DNA of 64,000 bases from Bog-756 sp963753905 (GTDB lineage Bacteria > Actinomycetota > Acidimicrobiia > Acidimicrobiales > RAAP-2): positions 62,001 to 126,000 of the forward strand of contig CAVWDZ010000001.1 in assembly GCA_963753905.1 (NCBI GenBank). The letters run 5' to 3'. How positions within the stretch are numbered: position 1 is the stretch's first letter; each line of letters begins with the position of its first letter. Below, piece by piece: positions 33,567 to 42,692 of this stretch. A program made the position numbers and the translations under genes. The notes beneath the pieces were generated by a model. That model was given only the letters and a program-made list of their open reading frames with translations. It did no database searches and was not told the origin of the DNA.

Positions 33567-34721
33567 TCAGCCGGCGAGCAGTCGTTCCCGGAGGGGTCCG
33601 GTGGCGGCGTCGATCGCCGTCCAGGCCATGGCGACGGCTCCGTCCCGCAGCGCCCGGTCGGCCGACGCGGTCACGCACGCCGCAGCGAATTCGGGCTGGT
33701 GGTTGACCGCTCCGCCGGAGTCGATGCCCAGGAGCGGGTGGATGGTCGGCACGGACAACGACACGTTTGCCATGTCGGTGGAGAGGGTCGGCCGGTCGGA
33801 CCCGTCGTCATCGGCGTCGAACCTGCGCCCGAGGCGCTCTGCGTTGGCCCGGAAGGACGCGAGCAGGTCGGGGTCGCTGACCATGTGGGAGTAGTCGGGA
33901 GCCAGGGCATCGAAGCGGACCTCGGCCCCGGTCGCCTGCGCCCCGGCCTCGAAGCAGGCCCGGACCCGCGGCTCGAGGTGGCGGAGCCCCTCGAGTGTCC
34001 GGGAGCGGGCCATGAAGCGGCCGACGACATGCGCCGGGATGATGTTGGCGGCCTCGCCGCCGGTCGTGACCACGCCGTGGACCTGGTCACCGGGGGGGAG
34101 CTGCTGCCGCAGGAGGCCGAGGGCGACCTGGGCGACGACCATCGCGTCCCCTGCGTTGATCCCCTGCCACGGCGCGGCCGACGCGTGCGCAGTGCGACCG
34201 GTGAAGGACACGTCGAAGTGGGAGACGGCGAGACAGGTCGCCTCGAGGTGGTTCTCGGGCCAGGGGTGGACCATCATGGCCGCGTGGACGTCCTCGAACA
34301 CGCCCGCCTCGAGCATGACCACCTTGCCACCCCCTCCTTCCTCGGCCGGGGTCCCGAGCACCCGCACGGTCAGGCCGAGTGCATCGGCGAGCGGTGCGAG
34401 CCCGAGGCCCGCCCCGACCGCCGAGGCGGCGATGATGTTGTGGCCGCAGGCGTGGCCGATCTTCGGGAGCGCGTCGTACTCGGCGCAGATGGCGAGCACG
34501 AGGGAGCCCTCGCCGACCTCGGCGCTGAACGCGGTGGGCATGCCAGCGGTGCCGGTGGTCACCGAGAACCCGGCACCGGCGAGTGCCTCGCAGGCCAGGG
34601 CCGCCGAGCGGACCTCCTCGAAGGCGGTCTCGGGGCGGTCGTGGATCTCATGGCTGAGCCGGACGAGGTCCACGAGGGCGGCCTCCACCGCGTCCTGGGC
34701 GACCTGTTTGCTCTCGGGCAT
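33567..34721 (-). CDS. M20-family amidohydrolase
   Basis: A 384-residue zinc-dependent amidohydrolase of the M20D/AbgB-like group, which cleaves N-acyl amino acids or aminobenzoyl-glutamate. Motifs are 'HEIHDRPETAFEEVRSAALA', the metal ligands in 'IGHACGHNIIAASAVGAG' and 'GTPAEEGGGGKVVMLEAG', and the lid-domain 'SFTGRTAHASAAPWQGINAG'. The final ligand His is in 'GGAVNHQPEFAAACVTAS'. The ATG start is clear. It is downstream of, and on the same strand as, the biotin carboxylase gene with 19 bp between, so probably co-transcribed. Confidence 0.85.
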   Translation of the reverse strand: MPESKQVAQDAVEAALVDLVRLSHEIHDRPETAFEEVRSAALACEALAGAGFSVTTGTAGMPTAFSAEVGEGSLVLAICAEYDALPKIGHACGHNIIAASAVGAGLGLAPLADALGLTVRVLGTPAEEGGGGKVVMLEAGVFEDVHAAMMVHPWPENHLEATCLAVSHFDVSFTGRTAHASAAPWQGINAGDAMVVAQVALGLLRQQLPPGDQVHGVVTTGGEAANIIPAHVVGRFMARSRTLEGLRHLEPRVRACFEAGAQATGAEVRFDALAPDYSHMVSDPDLLASFRANAERLGRRFDADDDGSDRPTLSTDMANVSLSVPTIHPLLGIDSGGAVNHQPEFAAACVTASADRALRDGAVAMAWTAIDAATGPLRERLLAG

Positions 34722-34740
34722 CCGCGGATCCGTCCGACCG

Positions 34741-36528
34741 CTACCCGATGACCGCGATCACGTCTCCGGGGCCTACCGACCCGCCCGCCGACACCCGGAC
34801 CTCCAGGACGGTCCCCGCCTTCTCCGCGATGACGTTGTTCTCCATCTTCATGGCCTCGAGCACGCACACGGTCTGACCCACCTCGACGGTGTCCCCCTCG
34901 GCCACGAGCACCTTCACGATGGTCCCCTGCATGGGCACGGTCACGGTGCCCGAGCCGACGCCGGCCGTCGCGGCCTTGCCCCGCCTCGGGCCGGCCCCGA
35001 CTGCGCCGCTCGTCGCGTGGGTCGGCGGAGCGGCGACCATGTCACCGGGATCGGGTACCCAGAGCTTGACCTGGTAGCGCCGCCCGTCGACCTCGGCGGT
35101 CACATCCCGGAGCACGCGGGACACGGCTTCAACCCCGTCCCCGACGGCCTCCGGGGCCGGGGCCGCGGACTGCGCGCTGATCCCGCTCAGGTCGAGGTTC
35201 TGCTCCACCCAGTTGGTCGAGTGGGTGGCGGACACGAAGTCGGGATGGGAGAGGATGACCACGTCGGCCGGCAGGGTGGTGGCCACCCCCTCGATCACGG
35301 TCTCGCCGATGGCCCGGAGCATGCGCCGCCGGGCCGCTTCGCGATCGTGACCCCAGACCACGAGCTTGGCCACCAGGTTGTCGTAGAACTGGCTGACCGT
35401 GTCCCCCGAGCCGTAGCCGGCGTCGAGGCGGACCCCGGGCCCCCCGGGGGCCACCAACCGGGTGATGGTTCCCGGCGAGGGGGCAAAGACCCCTCCGGCC
35501 GGATCCTCCGCGTTGATCCGGATCTCGATGGCGTGGCCGTCCCGCCTGACGTCGTCCTGGGCGAAGCCGAGCGGTTCGCCCGAGGCCACCCGCAGCTGCC
35601 ACTCGACCAGGTCGAGCCCGGTCACCATCTCGGTGACCGGATGCTCCACCTGGAGCCGGGTGTTCATCTCGAGGAAGAAGAACTCGCCGTCCTGGTAGAG
35701 GAACTCGACGGTGCCGGCGTTGACGTACCCGCAGGCCCCGGCCACCTTCACCGCGGCCGCTCCCATCGCCTGGCGCACCGAATCGGGGAAATCGGGCGCC
35801 GGGCTCTCCTCGACCAGCTTCTGATGGCGCCGCTGGGAGGAGCAGTCCCGTTCGCCGAGCCAGAGGGTGGTGCCGTGGGTGTCGGCGATGATCTGCATCT
35901 CGACGTGCCGGGGCCAGGCCAGGTACCGCTCGACATAGCACTCGTCGCGCCCGAAGTACGCCTTCGACTCGCGCATGGCCGACTCGAGCGCCTCGGCAGC
36001 GTCCTCGGCCCGTTCCACCACCTTCATGCCGCGGCCGCCGCCGCCGTATGCCGCCTTGATCGCGACCGGCCATCCGAACTCCTCGCCGAACGCGACGATC
36101 TCCTCGGGCGACCGGAGCACCTCCGATCGGCCGGGCACGCCGGACACCCCGACCCGCTCGGCCGCGTGCCGGGAGGAGATCTTGTCGCCCATCACCTCGA
36201 TGGCCTCCGGCGGGGGACCGATGAACGTCACGCCGCGCTCGGTGATGGCCCTGGCGAAGTCGGTGTTCTCCGAGAAGAAGCCGTACCCGGGATGGACCGA
36301 ATCGGCTCCGCTGCGCTCGATGACCCCGAGGATGGCCTCGGTGTTGAGGTAGCTCTCCGCGGCGGTCTGTCCCCCGAGGGCGTACGCCTCGTCGGCCAGC
36401 CGCACGTGCAGGGCGTCACGGTCCAGCTCGGAGTAGACGGCGACGGTGGCCACGCCCAGCTCGAGGCAGGTTCGGATGACCCGGACCGCGATCTCCCCCC
36501 GGTTGGCGATGAGGACCTTCTTGAGCAC
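34741..36528 (-). CDS. acyl-CoA carboxylase alpha subunit (biotin carboxylase + BCCP)
   Basis: A 595-residue subunit of acetyl-/propionyl-CoA carboxylase. Residues 1-~450 are biotin carboxylase: 'KVLIANRGEIAVRVIRTC', ATP-grasp glycine loop 'AIKAAYGGGGRGMKVVERA', 'ERDCSSQRRHQKLVEESPAP', 'FFLEMNTRLQVEHPVTEMVT'. The C-terminal ~70 residues are the biotin carrier domain with the biotinylated Lys in 'VCVLEAMKMENNVIAEKAG'. A short alpha-helical linker lies between. Paired with a carboxyltransferase beta subunit (not in the window) it makes malonyl- or methylmalonyl-CoA. It is divergent from birA, whose product attaches its biotin, 71 bp away. Confidence 0.9.
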   Translation of the reverse strand: MLKKVLIANRGEIAVRVIRTCLELGVATVAVYSELDRDALHVRLADEAYALGGQTAAESYLNTEAILGVIERSGADSVHPGYGFFSENTDFARAITERGVTFIGPPPEAIEVMGDKISSRHAAERVGVSGVPGRSEVLRSPEEIVAFGEEFGWPVAIKAAYGGGGRGMKVVERAEDAAEALESAMRESKAYFGRDECYVERYLAWPRHVEMQIIADTHGTTLWLGERDCSSQRRHQKLVEESPAPDFPDSVRQAMGAAAVKVAGACGYVNAGTVEFLYQDGEFFFLEMNTRLQVEHPVTEMVTGLDLVEWQLRVASGEPLGFAQDDVRRDGHAIEIRINAEDPAGGVFAPSPGTITRLVAPGGPGVRLDAGYGSGDTVSQFYDNLVAKLVVWGHDREAARRRMLRAIGETVIEGVATTLPADVVILSHPDFVSATHSTNWVEQNLDLSGISAQSAAPAPEAVGDGVEAVSRVLRDVTAEVDGRRYQVKLWVPDPGDMVAAPPTHATSGAVGAGPRRGKAATAGVGSGTVTVPMQGTIVKVLVAEGDTVEVGQTVCVLEAMKMENNVIAEKAGTVLEVRVSAGGSVGPGDVIAVIG

Positions 36529-36599
36529 GCTGCGCCTTTCGCATCGATGTGGCAGGACCGCCCGCTCACCAGCCTGTCACGGGCCGTAGGGTGTCCGCC

Positions 36600-37430
36600 A
36601 TGTCGGGCACCGCGTTCACCGACATCAGACGGTTCCCTTCGATCGACTCGACCAACCGCTACCTGCTCGACGAGGCCCGTACCGGTGCCCCCGCCGGCAT
36701 CGTGGCGACTGCGGACCACCAGACCGCCGGTCGCGGCCGCCTCGGGCGCCGGTGGTTGGCGCCGCCCGGAGCCAACCTCCTGCTGTCCGTCCTCCTCCGT
36801 CCGCCGCTCGATCCGGGCGACCGCCATCTGGCAGCCGCCGCGCTCGCGCTCGCCGCGCTCGACGCAGTGGGCACCCTCCTGCCCACCCCCGACCACGGTC
36901 GGCTGGTGGGCATCAAGTGGCCGAACGACCTGGTCGCCGGCGACGGCCGCAAGGTCGCCGGGGTCCTGGCCGAGGGAGATCTCTCCGGCGCCCCGCCCGG
37001 GCTTCCTGCCCCGGTGGTCGTGGGGATCGGCATCAACGTCAACTGGCCAGCAGGCGACGACGACGGTCCTCCGGAGCTGGAGGGACGGGCTGTCTCCCTT
37101 GCACGGCTCAGCGGTGGCCCGATCGACCGCGACGCACTGATGGCGACGCTGCTGGATGCCCTCCCCGCGCGGGTGGATGCGCTCACCACGGCGGAGGGAC
37201 GGGCAGGCCTCGCCGCAGACCTGCGTGGGGTGTGCGTGACCCTCTGGGCTCCGGTGCGGGTGGAGTTGTCCGGCGAGGTCCTCGAGGGGACTGCCACCGG
37301 GCTCACCGGCTCGGGCCACCTGGTGGTCCGCACCCCGGCGGGGGACCGCACGGTGGTGGCCGGCGATGTGGTCCACCTGCGGCCCGCCGTGCCACCCCGA
37401 CCGCCGGGAGACCCAGGCACCAGGGGCTAG
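36600..37430 (+). CDS. birA: biotin-[acetyl-CoA-carboxylase] ligase
   Basis: A 276-residue group I biotin protein ligase without the N-terminal repressor HTH. Active-site motifs are 'SIDSTNRYLLDEAR', the biotin/AMP loop 'DHQTAGRGRLGRRWLAPPG', 'VGIKWPNDLVAGDGRKVAGV' and 'VVVGIGINVNWP'. A small C-terminal SH3-like domain follows ('VRVELSGEVLEGTATGLTG'). It makes biotinyl-AMP and transfers biotin to the carrier Lys, here most directly the product of the divergent carboxylase gene. The ATG at 36600 is the family start. Confidence 0.9.
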   Translation: MSGTAFTDIRRFPSIDSTNRYLLDEARTGAPAGIVATADHQTAGRGRLGRRWLAPPGANLLLSVLLRPPLDPGDRHLAAAALALAALDAVGTLLPTPDHGRLVGIKWPNDLVAGDGRKVAGVLAEGDLSGAPPGLPAPVVVGIGINVNWPAGDDDGPPELEGRAVSLARLSGGPIDRDALMATLLDALPARVDALTTAEGRAGLAADLRGVCVTLWAPVRVELSGEVLEGTATGLTGSGHLVVRTPAGDRTVVAGDVVHLRPAVPPRPPGDPGTRG

Positions 37431-37441
37431 CATCGCCTCCC

Positions 37442-38464
37442 ATGCGACTTCTCGTGACCGGCGGTGCCGGCTTCATCGGATCGAACTTCGTTCGCTACTG
37501 GGTCGAGCGCCACCCCGAGGACACCGTGGTGGCGTTCGACGTGCTCACGTACGCAGGAAACCGGCCAAACCTGGTCGACGTCGAGGACCGGATCGCCTTC
37601 GTACAGGGGGACATCGGTGATCTCGAGGGTGTCGGCAAGACCCTGGCCGAGCACCAGATCGACGTGATCGTCAATTTCGCCGCCGAGTCCCACAACAGCC
37701 TGGCCATCCTGGACCCGACCCGGTTCTTCAAGACGAACGTGCTCGGTACCCAGACCCTGGCCGAGGCCGCCCGGCGCCACGGCGTGACCCGCTTCCACCA
37801 CATCTCGACCTGCGAGGTCTACGGGGACCTCCCGCTCGATTCGGACGAGGTGTTCACCGAGGACACCCCGTACCGCCCCCGGACCCCGTACAACGCGTCC
37901 AAGGCGGGTGCCGACCACGCGGTGCGGGCCTACGTCGAGACCTTCGATCTCCCGGCGACCATCACCAACTGCTGCAACAACTACGGCCCGTACCAGTTCC
38001 CCGAGAAGGTCATCCCGTTGTTCACGTCCAAGGCCCTCAACGACGAGCCCCTGCCGCTCTACGCCTCGACCCAGAACAAGCGTGAGTGGCTTCATGTCGA
38101 CGACCACTGCCGGGCCATCGAGCTCGTGCTCCGCGACGGGGTGGTCGGAGAGACCTACAACGTGGGGAGCGGGGTCGAGGCGAGCATCGCCGAGATCGCG
38201 GACGCGGTGTTGGCCGCGACCGGCAAGCCCCAGACGCTCAAGGAGATCGTGCCCGACCGTCCGAGCCACGACCGCCGGTACCTGCTCGACTCGACCAAGA
38301 TCCGGACCCTCCTCGGATGGGCGCCGACCGTTGCCTTCGACGAGGGGTTGCCCGCCACGGTCGCCTGGTACGCGGACAACCGGAGCTGGTGGGAGCCGTT
38401 GCGCGACCGTGCCCCGGTCATCGAGGGCGCCTGGACTGCGACCGGCTCGTCGACCTCGCCGTGA
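37442..38464 (+). CDS. rfbB: dTDP-glucose 4,6-dehydratase-like SDR (RmlB family)
   Basis: A 340-residue extended SDR, closest to RmlB: 'MRLLVTGGAGFIGSNFVRYW', 'NFAAESHNSLAILDP', 'HISTCEVYGDLPLDS', 'PYNASKAGADHAVRAYVETF' (Tyr and Lys), 'NNYGPYQFPEKVIPLF', 'YASTQNKREWLHVDDHCRA'. The product would be dTDP-4-keto-6-deoxyglucose for rhamnose and other deoxysugars. Unusually the active-site Asp of the 'STDEVYG' motif is Cys here and 'SHVDRS' is 'SHNSLA', so activity or substrate could differ. Start ATG at 37442. Its stop overlaps the GTG of the next gene. Confidence 0.8.
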   Translation: MRLLVTGGAGFIGSNFVRYWVERHPEDTVVAFDVLTYAGNRPNLVDVEDRIAFVQGDIGDLEGVGKTLAEHQIDVIVNFAAESHNSLAILDPTRFFKTNVLGTQTLAEAARRHGVTRFHHISTCEVYGDLPLDSDEVFTEDTPYRPRTPYNASKAGADHAVRAYVETFDLPATITNCCNNYGPYQFPEKVIPLFTSKALNDEPLPLYASTQNKREWLHVDDHCRAIELVLRDGVVGETYNVGSGVEASIAEIADAVLAATGKPQTLKEIVPDRPSHDRRYLLDSTKIRTLLGWAPTVAFDEGLPATVAWYADNRSWWEPLRDRAPVIEGAWTATGSSTSP

Positions 38465-39408
38465 CCGACCCCCTCCGGGTCCTCGTGACCGGTGGAAACG
38501 GCCAGCTCGGACGCGACGTCCGCGACGTGCTCGCCGGGAAGACCCCGGTCGGGGGTGTGGCCGACGCGGAGGCCGCGACGGGTGTGCTGCCGCCGGTGCG
38601 GGCGGGGGCGTACGACGTGCTGTCGACCGACATCGATACGCTCGATCTCTGCGACCGCGACGCGGTCTGCTCCGCGGTGACCATCTTTCGTCCCGAGCTG
38701 GTGCTCCACGGAGGAGCCTTCACCGCCGTCGATGCCTGCGAGTCCGATCCGGACACCGCGTTCGCAGTCAACGCGCTCGGCACCCGGCACGTCGCCGAGG
38801 CATCGGCCGCCGTGGGCGCCCATCTGGTCTACGTCTCGACCGACTACGTCTTCGACGGGTCCCTGGGCCGCCCCTATGTCGAGTGGGACCAGCCCGGACC
38901 CCGCTCGGTCTACGGGCGGAGCAAGCTCGGGGGCGAGACCGAGGTCCGCACACTCTCCGGCGTCGACGGAACCGTGGTGCGCACCGCGTGGGTGAGCGGC
39001 GCGCACGGGGCCAACATGGTCAAGACGGTCCTGCGGCTGGCAGACGCGACGCCCGCGGGTACCCTCCGTTTCGTCGACGACCAGCACGGGTGCCCGACCT
39101 TCACCGCCGACCTGGCGCGGGCCCTGGTACGCCTCGGACTCGACCGGCGCCCGGGCACCTTCCACGTGACCAACCAGGGCGAGACCACATGGTTCGGTTT
39201 CGCCCGCGCGGTGCTCGAGGCGGCCGGCCGCGACCCTTCTGTCGTCGAGCCCATCGCGACCGCCGACCTCGACCCGCCCCGACCAGCACCGCGGCCGGCC
39301 AACTCGCGGCTCGACAACGCCGGCCTGCGCCTCTCGGGACTGCCGCTGCTCCCACCATGGCAGGAGTCGCTGGCCAGGTTGGTCGGCGCCCTCGCCGCCG
39401 CGGGTTGA
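38461..39408 (+). CDS. rfbD: dTDP-4-dehydrorhamnose reductase
   Basis: A 315-residue RmlD-family reductase that makes dTDP-L-rhamnose (or a related sugar) with NAD(P)H. Motifs are 'VLVTGGNGQLGRDVRDVL', 'LVLHGGAFTAVDACESDPD', 'LVYVSTDYVFDGSLGRPYVE', 'PRSVYGRSKLGGETEVRT' (catalytic YxxxK) and 'TFHVTNQGETTWFGFARAVL'. A small insertion of about 20 residues follows the first strand ('KTPVGGVADAEAATGVLPP'). The GTG overlaps the stop of rfbB by 4 nt. The 3,5-epimerase (RmlC) is not seen in this window. Confidence 0.85.
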   Translation: MTDPLRVLVTGGNGQLGRDVRDVLAGKTPVGGVADAEAATGVLPPVRAGAYDVLSTDIDTLDLCDRDAVCSAVTIFRPELVLHGGAFTAVDACESDPDTAFAVNALGTRHVAEASAAVGAHLVYVSTDYVFDGSLGRPYVEWDQPGPRSVYGRSKLGGETEVRTLSGVDGTVVRTAWVSGAHGANMVKTVLRLADATPAGTLRFVDDQHGCPTFTADLARALVRLGLDRRPGTFHVTNQGETTWFGFARAVLEAAGRDPSVVEPIATADLDPPRPAPRPANSRLDNAGLRLSGLPLLPPWQESLARLVGALAAAG

Positions 39409-39461
39409 CCGGGCTCCGCTCCTCCGGCGGCACCACTCGACCAGACGATGGGACGTGACAG

Positions 39462-40889
39462 ATGCCAGTGAGCCACGCCACCACGGACGCAGCAACGGCG
39501 GCGGCGACCGCCGGACGTCCCCCCGCCGGTCAGTCACGAAGGATCGCCGTGATCGGCGTCGGGTACGTCGGGCTGCCCACGGCCGCCACCCTGGCCCACC
39601 TCGGTCACCGGGTGACCTGTGGTGACGCCGATCCGGCCCGGGTGGCCATCCTTCAGCAGGGACGGGTCCCGATCGTCGAGGACCAGCTCGAGGAGCTGGT
39701 CCAGGAAGGCCAGGCCGCTGGGAGGCTCCACTTCGCGGTCGGTGCCTCGGCCGCGGTGGCCGGTGCGGAGTTCGTCTTCCTCTGCGTGCCCACGCCACAG
39801 CGGGACGACGGTTCGGCCGATCTCTCCTTCGTCGAGTCGGTGGCCACCGAGATCGGTCCGCACCTCGAGGCAGGATCGGTGATCGTGAACAAGTCCACGG
39901 TCCCGGTGGGATCGACACTGGTGGTGGAACGGGTGCTGGGTCGTCACGACGTCCAGGTCGTGTCCAACCCGGAGTTCCTGCGCGAGGGGTCGGCGGTCTC
40001 GGACAGCCTGCACCCCGAGCGCATCGTGGTCGGTGCCGACGATCAGGCCGCCGCCGCCCGGGTGGGCGAGCTGTTCGCCGGCACCCGGGCCCCCCTGCTG
40101 ATCACCGACGCGGCGACCGCCGAAACCATCAAGTACGCCTCGAACGCCTTCCTGGCAACCAAGCTCAGCTTCGTCAACGCGGTGGCCGGTCTCTGTGAGG
40201 CGGTCGGCGCCGATGTCCGCGACGTGATCCTCGGTCTCGGGTACGACCGGCGGATCGGTTTCGAGTACCTCCGCCCCGGCCCGGGTTGGGGAGGGAGCTG
40301 CCTCCCGAAGGACACCCAGGCACTCGTGCACATCGCGGAACAGGCGGGCTATGACTTCTCCTTCCTCAAGGGAGCCATCGCCACGAACGACGAGCAGTTC
40401 AACCGGGTGGTCGACAAGGTGCGCCACGCCCTCGCCCTCCAGCGGTCCGGCGCGGGCGGCACCGCCTCCGAGTTCGCCGGCGCCGTGATCGCCGTGTGGG
40501 GGCTCACCTTCAAGGCCGGCACCGACGACCTCCGCAACTCGCCGGCCGTCGAAGTGGCCCGGCGCCTGATCGCCGGCGGCGCCACGGTCCGGGCCTTCGA
40601 TCCGACCGTGGCGGTCCCCGCCGATCGGGAGTCGGTCGAGGTGGAGGGGATCGGACCCGAGGGGACCGGGAGTCTCCCCGGGTCGCTGCTCGCCTACCCC
40701 GACCCCTACGCGGCCTGCGCCGGGGCGGCCGTGGTGGTGGTCCTGACCGAATGGGACGAGTTCCGCTGGCTCGACTTCACCCGGGTCCGGGACGTCCTCG
40801 CCCGCCCGGTCATCGTGGACGCCCGCAACCTCCTGGACCCGGCCCAGGTGCGCCGTCTGGGCTTCGAGTACGTGGGGATCGGCCGGTGA
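39462..40889 (+). CDS. UDP-glucose/GDP-mannose dehydrogenase family protein
   Basis: A 475-residue four-electron NAD-dependent sugar dehydrogenase, most likely UDP-glucose 6-dehydrogenase given the decarboxylase just downstream. Key motifs: 'IAVIGVGYVGLPTAATLAHL', 'EFVFLCVPTPQRDDGSADLS', 'NKSTVPVGSTLVVERVL', 'VVSNPEFLREGSAVSD', the Lys/Asn region 'AETIKYASNAFLATKLSFVN' and the catalytic Cys in 'GPGWGGSCLPKDTQALVHIA'. A third domain, 'VWGLTFKAGTDDLRNSPAVE', completes it. About 30 residues precede the family start; the ATG at 39462 is the only good one. Its stop overlaps the next GTG by 4 nt. Confidence 0.85.
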   Translation: MPVSHATTDAATAAATAGRPPAGQSRRIAVIGVGYVGLPTAATLAHLGHRVTCGDADPARVAILQQGRVPIVEDQLEELVQEGQAAGRLHFAVGASAAVAGAEFVFLCVPTPQRDDGSADLSFVESVATEIGPHLEAGSVIVNKSTVPVGSTLVVERVLGRHDVQVVSNPEFLREGSAVSDSLHPERIVVGADDQAAAARVGELFAGTRAPLLITDAATAETIKYASNAFLATKLSFVNAVAGLCEAVGADVRDVILGLGYDRRIGFEYLRPGPGWGGSCLPKDTQALVHIAEQAGYDFSFLKGAIATNDEQFNRVVDKVRHALALQRSGAGGTASEFAGAVIAVWGLTFKAGTDDLRNSPAVEVARRLIAGGATVRAFDPTVAVPADRESVEVEGIGPEGTGSLPGSLLAYPDPYAACAGAAVVVVLTEWDEFRWLDFTRVRDVLARPVIVDARNLLDPAQVRRLGFEYVGIGR

Positions 40890-41926
40890 TCAGCGGACCG
40901 GTGGTGGTGCTCGGCGGGGGCGGGTTCCTCGGCTCGCACCTCTGCGACCGGCTGCTCGAACGGGGTCGCGACGTCATCTGCGTGGACGACTTCTCGACGG
41001 GACGGCCGTCGAACGTGGCCCACCTGGCTGACCACTCCGGGTTCCGAATGGTCGAGGCCGACGTGTCGCGGTCGATCCCCGTCGAGGACCCGGTCGGTGC
41101 GGTCTGCCACCTGGCCAGTCCGGCCTCCCCTCCCGACTACCTGGCCCGGCCCCTCGAGACGCTGGCCGTGGGCAGCGAGGGGACCCGCAACGGCCTCGAG
41201 TTGGCCGAGCGGCACGGCGCGCGCTTCCTCCTGGCCTCCACCAGTGAGGTCTACGGCGATCCGGAGATCCATCCGCAGCGCGAGGACTACTGGGGCAGGG
41301 TCAACCCGGTCGGACCGCGCAGTGTCTACGACGAGGCAAAGCGGTACGCCGAGGCACTGACCATGGCCCACCACCGCGCCCGTGGCACGAACGTCGGCAT
41401 CGCCCGCATCTTCAACACCTACGGCCCGCGTCTCCGGCCGGACGACGGCCGGGTGGTCTCGAACTTCCTCCTCCAGGCGATGCAGGGGGAGCCGCTGACG
41501 GTCTACGGCGACGGCAGCCAGACCCGCAGCCTCTGCTACGTGGAGGACCAGGTGCGCGGCCTGCTGGCCCTGCTCGACTCCGAGCTCACCGGCCCGGTCA
41601 ACATCGGCAATCCGGATGAGACCACCGTGCTGGACCTGGCCCGCACGGTGATCGCACTGCTCGGCTCGTCCTCGATTGTCGAGCACCGTCCGCTGCCCAC
41701 CGACGATCCCACCCGGCGCCGCCCGGACATTACCCTTGCCCGCGCGGCACTGGGATGGGAGCCGGTGATCGGCCTGGAGGAAGGCCTGGTGAGGACCGCG
41801 GACTTCCTCGCCGGGGATGCCGGGGCGGAGGGCCGGAGTCGGGCGTCCGCAGCGTCGGGGGCACCGGTGCGGGAGAATGGCGGCGCGATGCCCGGGCCAG
41901 AGACAGGAGCAGCCAGCGATGCCTGA
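40886..41926 (+). CDS. UDP-glucuronate decarboxylase-like SDR
   Basis: A 346-residue SDR of the UDP-xylose synthase type. Signature segments: 'VVVLGGGGFLGSHLCDRLLE', 'VDDFSTGRPSNVAHL', 'VCHLASPASPPDYLARPLET', 'FLLASTSEVYGDPEIHPQRE', 'GPRSVYDEAKRYAEALTMAH' (YxxxK), 'ARIFNTYGPRLRPDDGRVVS'. Together with the preceding dehydrogenase it would convert UDP-glucose through UDP-glucuronate to UDP-xylose. The last ~35 residues are low complexity and overlap the next gene start by 8 nt. Confidence 0.85.
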   Translation: MISGPVVVLGGGGFLGSHLCDRLLERGRDVICVDDFSTGRPSNVAHLADHSGFRMVEADVSRSIPVEDPVGAVCHLASPASPPDYLARPLETLAVGSEGTRNGLELAERHGARFLLASTSEVYGDPEIHPQREDYWGRVNPVGPRSVYDEAKRYAEALTMAHHRARGTNVGIARIFNTYGPRLRPDDGRVVSNFLLQAMQGEPLTVYGDGSQTRSLCYVEDQVRGLLALLDSELTGPVNIGNPDETTVLDLARTVIALLGSSSIVEHRPLPTDDPTRRRPDITLARAALGWEPVIGLEEGLVRTADFLAGDAGAEGRSRASAASGAPVRENGGAMPGPETGAASDA

Positions 41927-42692
41927 ATCCGAAGGAGCCGGCCTGCGACCGACCGGCGGGGACGCCACCGGCGAGCAGGGGATGGAGCCGCGCCGGTTCA
42001 CCCTCCTCTCGGTGATCGTGCCCGTCTACAACGAGCGGGTCACCGTCGCCGAGATCATCCGCCGCATCCGCGGGGTGGACCTGCCGGTCGACGTCGAGGT
42101 CATCGTGGTCGACGACGGGTCGTCGGACGGCACGGACAAGGTGCTGGCAGCGCTCGGGGACTCGACGGTCCGCGTCCTCACCCATCCGGTCAACAGGGGC
42201 AAGGGTGCGGCCATCCGCACCGGGATGGCGGTGGCCCGCGGAGACCTCCTCCTCATCCAGGATGCCGACCTCGAGTACGACCCGAACGACTGGCCGAAGC
42301 TGCTCGAGCCGATCCTCCGGGGCAAGGCCCGCGTCGTCTACGGGAGCCGGTTCACCGGCGAGCGGATGAATATGCTCCCGCTCCATTGGATCGGCAACCG
42401 GTTCCTGTCGTTCGTCACCAACCTGCTCTACTCCTCGACCATGTCAGACATGGAGACCTGCTACAAGCTCTTCGACCGAGCGGTGCTCGACGGCATCACC
42501 ATCCAGGCGGATCGGTTCGACTTCGAACCGGAGATCACGGCGAAGGTGCTGCGTCGTGGACACCGTATCTACGAGGTCCCGATCTCCTATGCCGGCCGTG
42601 AGCTCGTCGACGGAAAGAAGATCACCTGGCGCGACGGCATCGCCGCGCTCCGGGCGCTCGTCAAGTACCGGTTCACCCGGATCGACCCGTGA
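41919..42692 (+). CDS. GT2 glycosyltransferase (dolichol-phosphate mannosyltransferase-like)
   Basis: A 257-residue GT-A enzyme: 'LSVIVPVYNERVTVAEIIRR', 'VEVIVVDDGSSDGTDKVLAA', 'NRGKGAAIRTGMAVARGDLL', metal motif 'IQDADLEYDPNDWPKLLEPI', 'YGSRFTGERMNMLPLHWIGN', 'MEDTCYKLF'-like 'SDMETCYKLFDRAVLDGI'. Enzymes of this group transfer a sugar from NDP-sugar to polyprenyl phosphate. No C-terminal membrane domain. The ATG at 41919 overlaps the upstream gene; its own stop overlaps the next GTG. Confidence 0.8.
   Translation: MPESEGAGLRPTGGDATGEQGMEPRRFTLLSVIVPVYNERVTVAEIIRRIRGVDLPVDVEVIVVDDGSSDGTDKVLAALGDSTVRVLTHPVNRGKGAAIRTGMAVARGDLLLIQDADLEYDPNDWPKLLEPILRGKARVVYGSRFTGERMNMLPLHWIGNRFLSFVTNLLYSSTMSDMETCYKLFDRAVLDGITIQADRFDFEPEITAKVLRRGHRIYEVPISYAGRELVDGKKITWRDGIAALRALVKYRFTRIDP

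Noticed and set aside
34012..37140. 1042-codon plus-strand open frame
   Set aside because: It lies antisense to the M20 and biotin-carboxylase genes, whose motifs are unmistakable. The long frame is a by-product of GC-rich third positions; its translation is His/Gly/Pro-rich nonsense.
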